Assembly (NCBI RefSeq): GCF_902167145.1
Contig: NC_050101.1
Span: 129,300,990 to 129,364,989, forward strand
Reading direction: 5' to 3'
Length of the DNA: 64,000 bases
Source of the DNA: Zea mays
Taxonomy: Eukaryota > Streptophyta > Magnoliopsida > Poales > Poaceae
The notes under the pieces are model-generated. The model ran no database searches, was not told where the DNA came from, and worked only from the letters and a program-made list of their open reading frames with translations. Made by a program: the position numbers and the translations under genes. Below, one piece after another: positions 1 through 11,481 of this stretch (position 1 is its first letter; the number at the start of each line of letters is the position of its first letter).

Positions 1-298
1 TTTCGAGACCGGGGGGTCCCTAAGCCGACGAGTGAGTGTGCCGCGTGCCCCAGCCCAGATGGGTCGAGCGCGTGGGCGAGCGCGAAGGGGGGAAAGGAGC
101 GAGGAGGCCGGAGTCCGGCGAGAGAGAGGTGGGAATCCCGCGGCCTTCGTGTTCGTCCCGCGCCCAGGTCGGGTGCGCTTGCAGTAGGGGGTTACAAGCG
201 TCCACGCGGGTGAGGGAAGTGAGCGGCCCCAAGAGAGCGCCTGTCCCCGTCCTCGTCCCCGCGCGGCCAACCTTCTCTAAGAAGGCCCTGGTCCTTCC

Positions 299-305
299 TT
301 TTATA
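299..305 (-). promoter_or_regulatory. TATA box of gypsy-type LTR
   Basis: The minus strand reads CCTATAAAAGGAAGG here. It lies about 1.45 kb inside the LTR start at 1751, which fits the Pol II core promoter of a long LTR. Confidence 0.6.
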
Positions 306-740
306 GGCGTAAGGAGAGGATCCAGGTGTACAATGGGGGTGTAGCAGAGTGCTACGTGTCTAGCGGGGGGAGAGCTAGTGCCCTAAGTACATGCCAATGT
401 GGCAGCCGGAGAGATCTTGGCACCCTGCTGGCGTGATGTCGTGGCTGTCGGAGGAGCAATGGAGCCTGGCGGAGGGACAGCTGTTGGAACGGTTGTGTCC
501 TTGCTGACGTCGCCCTGCTTCCGTAAGAGAGCTGAGAGCCGCCGTCGTCACGGGGCTAGCGGGGCGCCATCATTGCCTATCTGGCGGAGCTAGCCAGATG
601 GGACACCGGTCTTGTTCTCTGCGGCCCGAGTCGGCTCGGGGTAGGGTGATGATGGCGCTTCCTGTCGGCGTGGCTGGCCTGTGCCCTAGGTTGGGCGACG
701 TGGAGGCTCCTCCGAAGCCGGGGTCGAGTCTGTCTTCCAT

Positions 741-1060
741 GGCCGAGGCCGAGTCCGAGCCCCTGGGTCGGGCGAGGCGGAGGTCGTCAGCAGAGGCCGA
801 GTCCGAGCCCCTGGGTCGGGCGAGGCGGAGGTCGTCAGCAAAGGCCGAGTCCGAGCCCCTGGGTCGGGCGAGGCGGAGGTCGTCAGCAGAGGCCGAGTCC
901 GAGCCCCTGGGTCGGGCGAGGCGGAGGTCGTCAGCAGAGGCCGAGTCCGAGCCCCTGGGTCGGGCGAGGCGGAGGTCGTCAGCAGAGGCCGAGTCCGAGC
1001 CCCTGGGTCGAGCGAGGCGGAGGTCGTCCGCAGAGGCCGAGTCCGAGCCCCTGGGGTTGG
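741..1060. repeat. 48-bp tandem repeat, about 7 copies
   Basis: Head-to-tail 48-bp units, each containing GAGTCCGAGCCCCTGGGTCG, begin near 741 and continue to about 1060 with one or two changes per unit. Because 48 is divisible by 3, the array gives an accidental open frame with a 16-residue repeat; I do not regard it as a gene. It lies in the U3 part of the minus-strand LTR. Confidence 0.9.
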
Positions 1061-1080
1061 GCGAAGCGGAGTTCGTCGTC

Positions 1081-1400
1081 TTCCGGGGCCTTAGCCCGAG
1101 TCCGAGCCCTGGGTCGGGCGGAGCGGAGTTCGCCGTCTTCCGGGGCTTAGCCCGAGCCCGAGCCCTGGGTCGGGCGGAGCGGAGTTCGCCGTCTTCCGGG
1201 GCTTAGCCCGAGTCCGAGCCCTGGGTCGGGCGGAGCGGAGTTCGCCGTCTTCCGGGGTTTAGCCCGAGTCCGAGCCCTGGGTCGGGCGGAGCGGAATTCG
1301 CCGTCTTCCGAGGCTTAGCCCGAGTCCAAGCCCTGGGTCGGGCGGAGCGGAGTTCGCCGTCTTCCGGGGCTTAGCCCGAGTCCGAGCCCTGGGTCGGGCG
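1081..1400. repeat. 56-bp tandem repeat, about 6 copies
   Basis: The motif TTCCGGGGCTTAGCCCGAG recurs at 1081, 1138, 1194, 1250, 1306 and 1362, giving a 56-57 bp period. It directly abuts the 48-bp array and shares the GAGTCCGAGCCC core, so the two arrays probably grew from a common seed inside the LTR. Confidence 0.9.
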
Positions 1401-1751
1401 AAGCTTCCTATGGTGCCTTTGGCAGGGCCTGGCTTCCTTTGCGTTAAATGCTCCTGCGACTTGGCCGGTCGGTGCGGCGATCCAGTCAGGGTTGCTTCTT
1501 AGCGAAGGCAAGGCCTCGGGCAAGCCGGAGATGTGTCCGCCGTTGAAGGGGGGCCTCGGGCGAGACGGAAACCCCTTCGGGGTCGGCTGCCCTTGCCCGA
1601 GGCTAGGCTCGGGCGAGGCGTGATCGAGTCGCTCGTATGGACTGATCCCTGACTTAATCGCACCCATTAGGCCTCTGCAGCTTTATGCTGATGGGGGTTA
1701 CCAGCTGAGAATTAGGCGTCTTGAGGGTACCCCTAATTATGGTCCCCGACA

Positions 1752-4322
1752 CTACCTATGTGAAGAATAGATTCTTTATTGGACTTAAGTCGGCTAGATG
1801 TGCATTCAATATCATTCTCATAAATGCCTTGTCCATTAGAATCTAATTCATGCCTTTGCTATATCTATTCTCATATTGATATGCTCTTAAGTCATGATAA
1901 TAAATTCAATATGAAGAAGTAAAATTCCTATGATTGATCAGATATTTAAAAGGTGCTTATTCCTTTTTTAATAATATGCACTGATGTTAAGGATTTTACT
2001 TCATGTCTGTGTGACTTGTGAATAATGAATTGTTTATATTTCTTATCTGAAAGAAATCATTCTTCATCATATACTCCCTTGTGCTATTAACATCTCTCTT
2101 GAGTATTTTCAATAAGTTTGAAAAGAAAAAAAGGTCAACTATAAAGGAGGACGCTCAAATGAAAAATGAGGACATCAAGAACAACAACACCTACTTGGAT
2201 AATGAGATCTTCGAAATAATCAATGGTGTGGTTGTAAGCATTCTAAATCTTTTCATTGTAAGAATACTAGGCATAAAATGTTTATTGCAAATTTTGTAAG
2301 CCTGGATCAAGATGAATAATGCTTCTCCCTATCTGTCTTTAAAAGTAAGTGCATCTATCAATTCATTCAAATTCTTTGATGCATATCTCTAGGGGGAGCC
2401 TATTTCTATATCTTGATCATATCAAGACTATCGCTTTATCCTAGTAACCTCATATAGTCTCTTGCATGAGAATAAGTTTCTCATGGTGTTTGCTACTACA
2501 TATCAATCCAACTTGTTAAAACAATGTCGCTCTTATCAAGGATTGTTGCTTTCATTGCTAAAGTAGCATATTTACTGGATTCTCCTATTCTAATACATAT
2601 GTTGTTCTCTTGATCACATCTGTTATTTGTTTGATCATTGAATAACTTCAATTAACCTTATAATTCTTAGTGTCACATATACTATCAATCGATATCTCTC
2701 TTGATGTGCACTAAGTTAAAAGGAGAATTCATGATACAATTATGCACCTTGTGATCCATTTGATATATGCTAACAATGTCTTGAGGATCACTAGTTGTAG
2801 AACTCTCTCTTGTGCAAAATATTTCCATACTCTGTCTTGAATATTGGTCTTAAGTGACTAAGACTAAGAACAAAGCACAATGAAGAGAGCATCTCTATGT
2901 GAAGGTACAAAAGGGTAAAACTATTCCATCTCATTCATACATGTACCTAAATCTTCCTACATTCCTTGCATATAGTGTTTAAAAGGAAGAGAAAGCATGT
3001 CCATGCATTATCCCTGCTTCATACCTAGTTTAACTTCTCAAACATTCATTCTTGCATCTTTGTTAAAACTGGTGAAGTAAATTTTATTGTCAAAGAGCTT
3101 AAAGCTTAACCTTGTAACGAGGATAAGTTGCCTTTGTTCCGAAGGTGGATGGTCCTTAAGCCTCTTTGAAATCCTTAAGGGAAAATGCTTAAATTGTCTA
3201 TAACATGCTTTCATAAGTGCGTAAACTATCATGAAGCGTCACACTTATAATATGACACAATGCACTTCACATTCTGTATGATACAGATATGCTCTCATTA
3301 ACCTAATTATGTACAATTGGCATTTAAGGCCAAAATATGTGTTCCTCTCAAGGCACATATTTAGGGGGAGCAATCTATATTATATAGAACTGTTTAAGCT
3401 TTATTGACATATCTTTTTAATCATGTCTCTTTCCTTTGGTACATTTGCATATTTCCTATTTCTATTGTGCCAATGCTAAGACTAATATGTTTTCATGAGC
3501 ATCTCATGTATTAAGTCTTAGATTGAAAGGGAAATGGAGTATTCGGCAAAGACATCGCTTCCACTCAACTCCATTGGTATTATCCACTTCTTGCCGGTAT
3601 TCCGCCAGTTCTCCAATTTGGTATAATCTTCACCCATATATTGTTTGCCAAAGGGGGAGAGAACGTAAGAAGGGCTTAGATTTCACTCTCAAGTATCCGT
3701 TTTTGGCGATTCATGCCAAAGGGGAGAAAGTATTAGCCCCAAGCAAGAGGACCGCACCATCACCAATTTCAAAAATGTAGTCTTTCAAATTTGGGTTAAG
3801 AAAAGATTTTTCAATTGGTATATTATTTTTGATATAATTTCAAATTGGTATACCCTCTTCAAAATTAATATCTAAAACCCTCTTGAACACTAAGAGGAGG
3901 ATCAATTGGTATCTTATTTTTGATATAATTTCAAATTGGTATACCCTCTTCAAAATTAATATCTAAAACCCTCTTGAACACTAAGAGGAGGATTTCATTG
4001 AGGGAAAGTTTTGTTTAGTCAAAGGAAAAGCATTTGAAACAGGGGAGAAAATTTCAAATCTTGAAAATGCTTCTCAAAATCTTATTCATTTACCTTTGAC
4101 TATTTGCAAAAGTTTTTTCAAAACATTGCAAAACAAAACATGTGGTGCAAGCGTGGTCCAAAATATTATAAATAAAAAGAAAGCATCCATGCATATCTGA
4201 TGAAATGAATATTGGTTTAATTCCAAGTAACCTTTGCACTTACCTTAAGAAAACTAGTTCAATTTCGCACTTATATAGTTGCTTTGGTTTGTGTTGGCAT
4301 CAATCACAAAAAAGGGGGAGAT
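1752..4322 (+). mobile_element. SIRE-like element, non-coding 3' interior
   Basis: AT-rich interior upstream of the LTR at 4323; gag, any pol and the 5' LTR would lie left of the window. No credible ORF was seen. Landmarks include several AGGGGGAG tracts (for example near 2390 and 3362), a block around 3530-3780 homologous to the post-pol region of the Opie-like copy at 26276-26560, and the polypurine tract AAAAAAGGGGGAGA ending at 4321. Several blocks (2060-2110, 2370-2830, 3240-3400) align by eye with the interior of the gag-only element at 57470-57540, 60480-61100 and 61560-61720. The gypsy-type LTR cuts it at 1751/1752. Confidence 0.8.
3811..3992. repeat. 91-bp tandem duplication
   Basis: Two nearly identical 91-bp units (3811-3901 and 3902-3992), each starting TCAATTGGTAT and ending GAGGAGGA, lie in the non-coding 3' interior of the SIRE-like element. 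Confidence 0.9.
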
Positions 4323-5841
4323 TGAAAGGGAAATATGGTCAAACCTTTTCCTAAATGATTTTGGTGGTTGAATTGCCCAACACAAACAATTGGACTAACT
4401 AGTTTGCTCTAGATCATACATTATACAGGTGCTAAAGGTTCAACATAAATCAATCAAAAGAACAAGTTAGGCTTCAAAAGAAAGGAGCAAAAAGGAAACT
4501 GAAGTGTGCCCTGGTCTGGCGCACCGGACTATCCGGTGTGCCACCGGACAGTGTCTGGTGCACCAGCGGACAGTGTCTGGTGCACCAAGGTGAATCAGCT
4601 CAAACTCTTCGGCTTCGGGATTTCCAGGCACAACTCCGCTATAATTCACTGAACTGTCCGGTGTGCCACCGTACTGTCCGGTGCACCAGCGGAGCAACGA
4701 CTATCTGCGCGTAATGGTCGACTCTGCAAAGTGAACATTGCAATTCAGATGTCAGAGCAGAAGGTCAGAGGGGCACCGGACTGTCCGGTGTGACACCGGA
4801 CTGTCCGGTGCCGCATGAGGACAAAACCTTCAACGGTCGACCAGCTCCAAGCCCTAACGGGAGGACGACATGGCAGCACACCGAACACTGTCCATTGGCG
4901 CACCGGACTGTCCGGTGCGCCCATCGCCAGCAAACTTCTCCAACGGCTACAATTTGGTTGGTGGCTATAAATACCACCCCAACCGGCCACTTCAAGGAGT
5001 GGGAGTCCAAGCAACATTCCAAGTCATCTAGTTGACATACTCAAGCCCTCCCAACCACATATATTCATTGATCCATCCTATGCGCAAGATTTAGGCCACT
5101 ACAATCAACACAAGTGCCATAAAAAGAGAGCTAGCAAAAGAAAGCCTCTTGTGTGAGTCTAGCAAGAGTGCCTTGTGAGAATTATTGAGAGTTAGTGAGC
5201 ACTACATCTTGTGATCATTTGTGCGTGGAGTTTTGACTCCCGTTGAACTTCCTCCAAAGTTTTGGAGGCTTGTAAAAGCTAGCAAGAGACACCAAAGAGT
5301 GTGGTGGTCCTTGCGGGGTCTTAAGTGATCCTTGAGAAGAAGAGCTCGCCGGTCTTTGGTGATTGGTGGAGAGAGGGAAAGGGTTGAAAGAGACTCATCC
5401 TTAGTGGACTCCTCAACGAGGACTAGGCCTTCGAGGGCCGAACCTCGGTAAAACAAATCACACGTGTCTCGTGTGCTTATTGCCTGTGATTTGTTTGTTC
5501 TTTCCCTTTCTAAGTTTTTCTTGCACTATTCTTTGCTAATACTATTTGGTGTTGCTTTAAGTTAAATTCTCATTTAGTGAAGCAACATCTTGCAAGAAAA
5601 AAACTTGTGTTATTACTCTTCTTATCTAAGCCCTCGTGATTTATTCTCATAGACTTATTAGTAGTATTGATTTATCAATTCCGCATTATTTGAAAGCAAT
5701 ACTCTTTACAAGCAAGGACTTAGTTATTACTCCGATAATTGTATATCTTGTTCTAACCACTAATCAAGGGATCTAGTTAGGGGATAAAGTTTTAATTTTC
5801 AGGTTTCGCCTATCCACCCCCACCCCTCTAGGCAACTTTCA
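4323..5841 (+). mobile_element. SIRE-like 3' LTR (1519 bp)
   Basis: Starts TGAAAGGGAAATATGGTC directly after the polypurine tract and ends CTCTAGGCAACTTTCA. U3 carries decayed CCGGACTGTCCGG-type palindromes between about 4510 and 4920, and a TATA box is at 4966. The 5 bp after the LTR, AAATG (5842-5846), are the expected target-site copy; its partner lies left of the window. The LTR shares its first 60 or so bases and its last 15 with the Opie-like LTRs further right but differs in between. Confidence 0.9.
4966..4972 (+). promoter_or_regulatory. TATA box of SIRE-like LTR
   Basis: TATAAAT in the context GGCTATAAATACC, downstream of the U3 palindrome array. The same context recurs in the Opie-like LTRs. 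Confidence 0.6.
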
Positions 5842-6210
5842 AAATGGATCAGCTACCACTTGAAAATTTTGAAAATAGTAGAGTTAGAATTTTTTTTATT
5901 TGTCCAAAATACTCTTACTGCAAACTTTAGTCTCTTGTGGGGGAGAATTTATGACCATGGGAAAAAGGGGGAGTTTTTGGCACTTGGTCAATTTCACTCT
6001 TGCATTATATCTCTTTGTGCCCAAACAAGTGTGTTTGACTTAGAGATAGGAAAATGAATTTGATTTGCAAAAACAAACCAAGTGGTGGCAATGAGCGATC
6101 CGAATATGCCAAATTATAGTAAAAACAATTTGATATTCAATTGCATTGATATTGCACTTCTTTTGGTTGCTTTTGGTTGTGTTGGCATAAATCACCAAAA
6201 AGGGGGAGAT
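5842..6210 (+). mobile_element. Ji-like element, last part of interior
   Basis: 369 bp of AT-rich non-coding interior with AGGGGGAG tracts, ending in the polypurine tract AAAAAGGGGGAGA next to the LTR at 6211. Upstream it is interrupted by the element whose LTR ends at 5841, so the rest of this copy lies outside the window. Confidence 0.8.
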
Positions 6211-7465
6211 TGAAAGGGAAATGTGCCTTTGGGCCATTTCTATAATGTTTTGGTGATTAAGTGCCCTACACATATTCTCTAAGTTCTAAATGTGCTAAAG
6301 ATTGAAAAAGTGCAAATCAAGACATGATGTATGTTTCTAGACTTAGTACATTTGTTTTGGAATACTAATGAAGTTATCTGAGTGTTAGAAACAGAGAAAA
6401 GAAAAAAAAGGATTGCAAGAGACTGGCTGTGTGCAGCCGAAGATCAGTTCAGTCTGGCACACCGGACTGTCCGGTGGTGCACCGGACAGTGTCCGGTGCG
6501 CCAGGCTGGACTCCGGTGAAAAGGCCGCTCTCGGAAAAAATCGGTGGCGTACGGCTATAATTCACCGGACTATCCGGTGGTGCACCGGACTGTCCGGTGA
6601 GGCAACAGTCGCCAGCGCAACGGTCGGCCGCGCAATCCGCGGGAGACGCGTGGCCCGCACCAACGGTCGGCAGGGGGCACCGGACAGTGTCCGGTGCGCC
6701 AACTGGCCCGGAGGTGCAGCGGTCATCTGCACCAGAAAAGGAAGGATATCTGCACTGGACTGTCTACAGTGACTGTCCGGTGGCGCACCGGACTGTCCGG
6801 TGCGCCACTCGACAGAAGGCAAGGATGGCCTTCCTTGTTGGCTTCCAATGGCTCCTAGCTGCCTTAGGGCTATAAAAGGGACCCCTAGGCGCATGGAGGA
6901 GCTACCCAAGCATTCACTAAGTATTCTAAGGCATCCAGACTCTGCTCCCGCGCATTCGCTTTGTTGTGTTAGAGATTTGAGCTTCATTCGAGTCGAGAAC
7001 TCCCCGTGTGTCATTTGAGCTCAAGTCTTCACTTGTGTGCGTTGGTGTGCTGCATTTTTGAGTCTTGTGTGCGTTGCTCTTCCCAACCTTACTCTTGTGC
7101 GTTCTTTGTGATCAATCTTGTAAGGGTGAGAGGCTCCAACTTATGGAGATTCCTCGCAAACGGGAAAATAATATAAGGAAGAAAAGTCGTGGTATTCAAG
7201 TTGATCATTGGATCACTTGAAAGGGGTTGACTGCAACCCTCGTCCATTGAGACGCCACAACGTGGAAGTAGGCAAGTGTTACTTGGCCGAACCACGGGAT
7301 AAAATCGTGTGTCTCTTGTGATTGCTCTCTCTTTGATTGTCTGTGTTCGCAAGAGCTTGTCTCATTGACTTGATTAACCCACACTAATATCTTTATAATC
7401 AAGGTTGTTGGAATTTAGTGTTGAATTTTATAGGATCACCTATTCACCCCCTCTAGGTGCTCTCA
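6211..7465 (+). mobile_element. Ji-like 3' LTR (1255 bp)
   Basis: Starts TGAAAGGGAAATGTGCC after the polypurine tract and ends CCCCCTCTAGGTGCTCTCA. U3 has CACCGGACTGTCCGGTG palindromes between about 6455 and 6805, and the TATA box is at 6871. The following GTTTG (7466-7470) is the expected target-site copy. The start sequence resembles what I recall for maize Ji; this is family recognition from memory. Confidence 0.88.
6871..6877 (+). promoter_or_regulatory. TATA box of Ji-like LTR
   Basis: TATAAAAGGG follows the U3 palindrome array by about 65 bp. Confidence 0.65.
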
Positions 7466-7573
7466 GTTTGTTTTTTCGGATGGACTGGGTCGGGTTGGGC
7501 GGGTCGCATGACCCATGACCAGGTCTAGTAACGACACTAATTTCTGTGTACTCATTAGATACTCACTGGACAG

Positions 7574-8210
7574 TATAGATGTCCAAACGGGCCACCCGAC
7601 ACGGACCCGGCCCGAACCCGCTTCGGCTCGGTACGAATAGGGCCGGGCCAGTCACGGCCCGTTGATGCTTCGGGCCGGGTCGGGCTGGCCCACGTGCCTA
7701 GTGACATGCCCAAACCCGGCACGCACAGGGGAAAATCGTGCCGGGCCGGCCCGTTGGCCCGGTGGGCCTCAACGGACCGGGCCGGGCACTGGCCCGAACC
7801 AACAGTAGAACGGTATATAAATACATATATTTAACAGAATTAATCATATATAATAACATATTATTTATATATATTGAGACAACAAAAATATTTATGTATG
7901 CATTTTATATTTATGTATGCATTTTATATATGTTTGGCCGTGTATTTAGTATTTACATACTATGAGAGAATTAAATGTATTTACATATTTAGTATTTATA
8001 TAAATATGCGGGCCGCCGTCGGGCCGACCCATTTATCGGGCCGGGCCGGGCCAAAGCACGCGGGCCGCCGTATCTGCTCATACCCGGCCCGCTAAACGGG
8101 CCGTGCCGGCCCAGGCCCGTAACCGACCGTGCCGGGCCGTGTTTGGACCGGGCTAAATTCGTGTCGTGCCACGGACCAAACGGGCGGCCCGCACTGTTTG
8201 AACATCTATA
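7574..8210. mobile_element. hAT-type MITE (637 bp), TSD CTGGACAG
   Basis: Perfect 8-bp target duplication CTGGACAG at 7566-7573 and 8211-8218. Imperfect terminal inverted repeats begin TATAGATGTCCAAAC on the left and TATAGATGTTCAAAC on the inverted right end. The arms are rich in GGGCCGGGCC-like palindromes around a 200-bp AT-rich core (about 7805-8005). No transposase is present. The 8-bp TSD places it with the hAT superfamily; the element at 49334-49746 is of the same family. Confidence 0.9.
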
Positions 8211-8218
8211 CTGGACAG

Positions 8219-9500
8219 GTCCAGTGCGTGTCTATGTGTCCTCTGTTTGCTTCCATATGATGGTGGATGGTACTACTGATATGATTCTTCACAATATTCC
8301 TTGCCACAATCTGTGTTCCATGGATGCGAGAATGACTTGTACATAACTTGTGCTGGTTTAAGCTTAAGTAGAATTGTATCGTATCTCTTCAAATCAATAG
8401 GCTATACTTTATCTTTCTATAATTCCTGCAATGTAACGTACCTTGTTGTTTAAGAAGTTATGATGACTGGCCTTTGAGAAGTCTATGTTGTAGCACTTAT
8501 TTCATGTAATGTACTGTTCTCGCAATGGACGAAAAAAGCTTTGTTCTACCAATTACATTGAATGGTCCAAACTCTTAAAAATTCTATGGCTTATGAATTT
8601 ATTACAATACTCCGACCTCTGAAAAGACTACATAGAGAGATTTATCGCTCCACTCGGTCCTCAAAAGTGAAAAAGATTCTCGTGCCATCCTCTCCAAGAA
8701 GTATGCCCCCTGCACTTGATAACATGTCTACATAAACGCCTCCTATGTCTTCCATAATCCATACCATACTGAGCCTCAAGCAATCTCGCTTGTACTCCAA
8801 AACCATGTCTTCCTAGAGGTCCGGCCCATTTAGGGCATATACAACTTACATACTACGTTTCGGTTCTCCAAGCACTAGATATATCTAAGAAACCCCTTCA
8901 TACAACCCAATGTATGTAAGTCTTGTATCTTATTCACTAGAAACTCTCAAGATATGACTCATTTATGTGGGTTGTATGAGTAAACCGTATCTAAACTTTG
9001 AGAACCGTGCTAGAGACGTTACTTCACTAAAATACTGTCCCGTGTGTTTTTTGCACTTACCACCTTGATACCCTCTTAAAATACGGGACATTTATGTGGG
9101 TTGTATGGGTAAACCGTATCTAAACTTTGAGAATCGTGCTAGAGAGGTTACTTCACCAAAATATTGTCTCGTGTTTTTTTTGCACTTACCACCTTAATAC
9201 CCTCTTAAAATACAGGACATTTATGTGTGTTTTACATACCTTAAAGTGTCCGAGTGGCATGAGCGACTAAAGTGCCATTGCAGTTTATGGGCGGTGTTTT
9301 GCATCTCGACGGATCCACTTGGGCCTCGAACCTACCACGGTCATTACTCATTAGGTCTCCTCAACGATGGCTTCATGGATAGGTTCGTGTACCGGTCGGT
9401 TACCTGAGCTGGGACCTAGATTTGCATTGGTCCCACAAAACTATGATTAGAACTTGGCCGTTGCAGCCTAGCAATAGCAGGGCCTTCCCTTGCACCGTTG
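8219..9500. other. Low-copy DNA without recognisable gene
   Basis: Apart from the 129-bp duplication listed separately, I see no ORF with a recognisable product. The stretch 8219-8470 looks like a plant 3' UTR in composition, but no coding exon could be attached to it. Confidence 0.5.
8960..9235. repeat. 129-bp tandem duplication plus partial copy
   Basis: CATTTATGTGGGTTGTATG starts at 8960 and recurs at 9089; a truncated third copy begins at 9218. The two full units are roughly 93-95% identical by eye, so the duplication is not very recent. Confidence 0.88.
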
Positions 9501-9512
9501 GTGATGCACGAC

Positions 9513-9849
9513 AGGTGGCGGGGTGGAGGTCCTGGTGATCAGCTCGCGGAAGAAGGGCCCCGCGGGGGGCGCGCTGATCCCCAAGGGCGGGTGGGAGCTG
9601 CTGGACGAGTCCATGGATGAGGCGGCTCGGCGCGAGGCCAAGCGGCGGAGGCTGGCGTGGTCGGGGACACCGGCCCCTCGCTGGGCCGCAGCTACGACGC
9701 CACGCACGAGGGCTTCGTCCTTTGTGCTCCCGCTGCGCGTCACCGCCGAGCTCGACCGCTGGCCCGAGATGGCCGCCCGCCGCAGGGAGTGGGTGCCCGC
9801 CGCCCAGGCCATTGCGCGCTGCCCTCACCCGTGGATGCGCACCTCTAGA
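9513..9849 (+). pseudogene. Nudix hydrolase pseudogene fragment
   Basis: The frame opening near 9523 reads VEVLVISSRKKGPAG, then IPKGGWELLDESMDEAARREA, and later FVLPLRV followed by RWPEMAARRREW and CPHPWMR. This is the pattern of plant cytosolic Nudix hydrolases that act on nucleoside-diphosphate-linked or inositol-pyrophosphate substrates. Known for the family: Nudix box GX5EX7REUXEEXGU. Seen here: the box has one extra residue (GGWELLDE), its EEXG half is missing, and the middle block (GDTGPSLGRSYDATHEGFV) is in a different frame (around 9660-9720). So at least one frameshift and a small deletion disrupt it. The N-terminal exon is absent and a stop follows at once after WMRTSR. It is a dead fragment; how it got here is not clear, since no Helitron or MULE ends were found around it. 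Confidence 0.8.
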
Positions 9850-10061
9850 TAGGCGGCCGCCGCCGCCGTACGTCTCTGCTCTGCTGCGGTTAGATTGGAC
9901 GGAACGAACACGCGACAGACAAATCCGGACGTTCGACGCGGCCTGTACATTCTTCCAGGGTGGTAGATACAGTAGATCTGTCCATTGATAGTAAAAGAAA
10001 CGAACAATACTAAACAACAGGGTTCACATTGACCAATCTTGCGTAGTGGCATTACCACTTA

Positions 10062-10197
10062 GACCTTATTCGGTTAATCCTGTTACCCATGGATTGAATG
10101 ATATTGGAAAAAATTAAAAAGAAGTTTGACTTATTTGGATTTAAACTCATCAAATCTCACTCAATCCATATATATTGAGAGCTAACCGAACAAGCAC
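10062..10197. mobile_element. Tourist-like MITE (136 bp)
   Basis: Flanked by TTA (10059-10061 and 10198-10200). Termini GACCTTATTCGGTTA and, inverted from the right, GTGCTTGTTCGGTTAGC. The TTA target site and short TIRs fit PIF/Harbinger-derived Tourist MITEs. Confidence 0.82.
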
Positions 10198-10200
10198 TTA

Positions 10201-11383
10201 GGTGCTGTTTGGTTCGGCCATTTATTGGCCTGATCAGATTCTGTCGTCAATCAGTCGCGTTGGTTTATGTTTGTTTAGTGCCTGACGTATCTGATATGAT
10301 ACCAGGGCAGCAGGTCCCGTGCTTCAGAAACCAGGTTACGCTCCATTTTGAGGTCCATAGAATGATTTAGGCATCCCAATACTCAATCAAACAAAAACAA
10401 ACGATCAAACCTTCTCTCCCCACTACCACTGGTCAGCTCCGGTCCTTTGATTTTGAGGGCCCCAGACGAACTCATCATGAAGGGCCCTCTAAACTATATA
10501 AACAATTCTATGATACATATAAATATATATGTTCTAACTTTATATGCAAAATAAAAACAAAAACATTAATATATTTAATGTAACATGTCAAATAATTATT
10601 AAGAAATAAAGCCGATCAAAATAACAATATATTTATAGCTTAGATCTACTATGATTATCTTAATGAAGAATAGAACTCTATGACACAATTGCTTCTCATG
10701 TATAATATGTAATTATTTTTTAAAGAATATGTAATTATGTATCATGTATAATATGGAATGCGAATAGTATGATCATGTGCACAGCACAACACTGAAACTA
10801 ATTTTAAAAATATCTAAGAGACTTAGACGCTAGCAGGTAATTCTAATATTCTAATTCACTAAATATGTAAGACGCTAGCAGTAATAGGTAATTCACTAAT
10901 CAAATATTTAAATCACTAATTCACCATTCACCGATTCACGTATTCACCATCGACCAAATTAGTGAATGGATGGGACTGCTCTCACGTATTCACTTGGCTT
11001 GGGTGTGGCCGCCTGCCCGCCTCCACGCCTAGGCCTGGCCGGCTGGCCTGCTGGCCGATGGGCAATGGATGGGACTCTGGCCGTGGCTGTCTGGCCGATC
11101 GCGGTGGCAGTCTGGGCGTCTGGCGGATCGTGGCTGCGACCTGCAGTTGGCGTCCGAGGATTAGAGATCGCTGCTGGCTGCGGCGTGCAAGGTCAGGTGT
11201 CTGGTAAATTGGTGATTGAGTCCTAGACGGCTAGGTCTTATATCTACTATCTATTATATATTGGGCCCCTCTCCATTCTGGGCCCCCGGCGGTCGCATCT
11301 GTTGCATGGGCCCAAGGCCGACCCTGCCACTGGTATTTATTCCCTTTGCATTGCCATTACCGTGGGTGGAACCAAACATCACC
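10201..11383. mobile_element. PIF/Harbinger-type MITE split by hAT
   Basis: Begins GGTGCTGTTTGGTTCGGCC right after a TTA it shares with the previous MITE, and ends with the inverse of GGTGATGTTTGGTTCCACC followed by TTA (11384-11386). Removing the nested hAT element (10434-11326) and one TSD copy leaves about 282 bp, a normal MITE length. Confidence 0.82.
10434..11326. mobile_element. Non-autonomous hAT element, TSD CCACTGGT
   Basis: An 8-bp duplication CCACTGGT flanks it (10426-10433 and 11327-11334). The ends are CAGCTCCGGTCC and, inverted from the right, CAGGGTCGGCC, consistent with hAT CAGGG-type termini. The interior holds an AT-rich half and a GC-rich half with short ORFs in several frames but no transposase. 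Confidence 0.78.
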
Positions 11384-11481
11384 TTAATGGCTCTTGTCGT
11401 TGTGTGCTCAACTGCATACGACGACACACTATGCAAGAGTACTAGAACCACCTTCTATCTTGGAAACCGATGCAAGCCTTA

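Larger units (their letters stand above)
1..1751 (-). mobile_element. Gypsy-type LTR, 3' end outside window
   Basis: GC-rich LTR read on the minus strand. Its 5' end is at 1751, where the reverse complement begins TGTCGGGGACCATAATTAGG, a start I associate with several maize Ty3/gypsy families. A TATA box on the minus strand near 302 and the absence of a terminal CA at the window edge show that the U5 end lies to the left. It is inserted in the SIRE-like interior that follows; the visible target-site copy would be CTACC (1752-1756). Two tandem-repeat blocks fill U3. Superfamily assignment is inferred from the terminus only, and no coding sequence is visible. Confidence 0.7.

Noticed and set aside
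741..1060. CRISPR-like repeat array
   Set aside because: The units are contiguous with no unique spacers; eukaryotic LTR minisatellite.
598..1206. 202-residue open frame with a 16-residue repeat
   Set aside because: Produced by a 48-bp tandem repeat in LTR U3; no conserved domain, and it breaks down when the repeat period changes to 56 bp.
9400..10058. Long minus-strand frames across the Nudix region
   Set aside because: Shadows of a GC-rich coding-like sequence; the recognisable motifs are on the plus strand.
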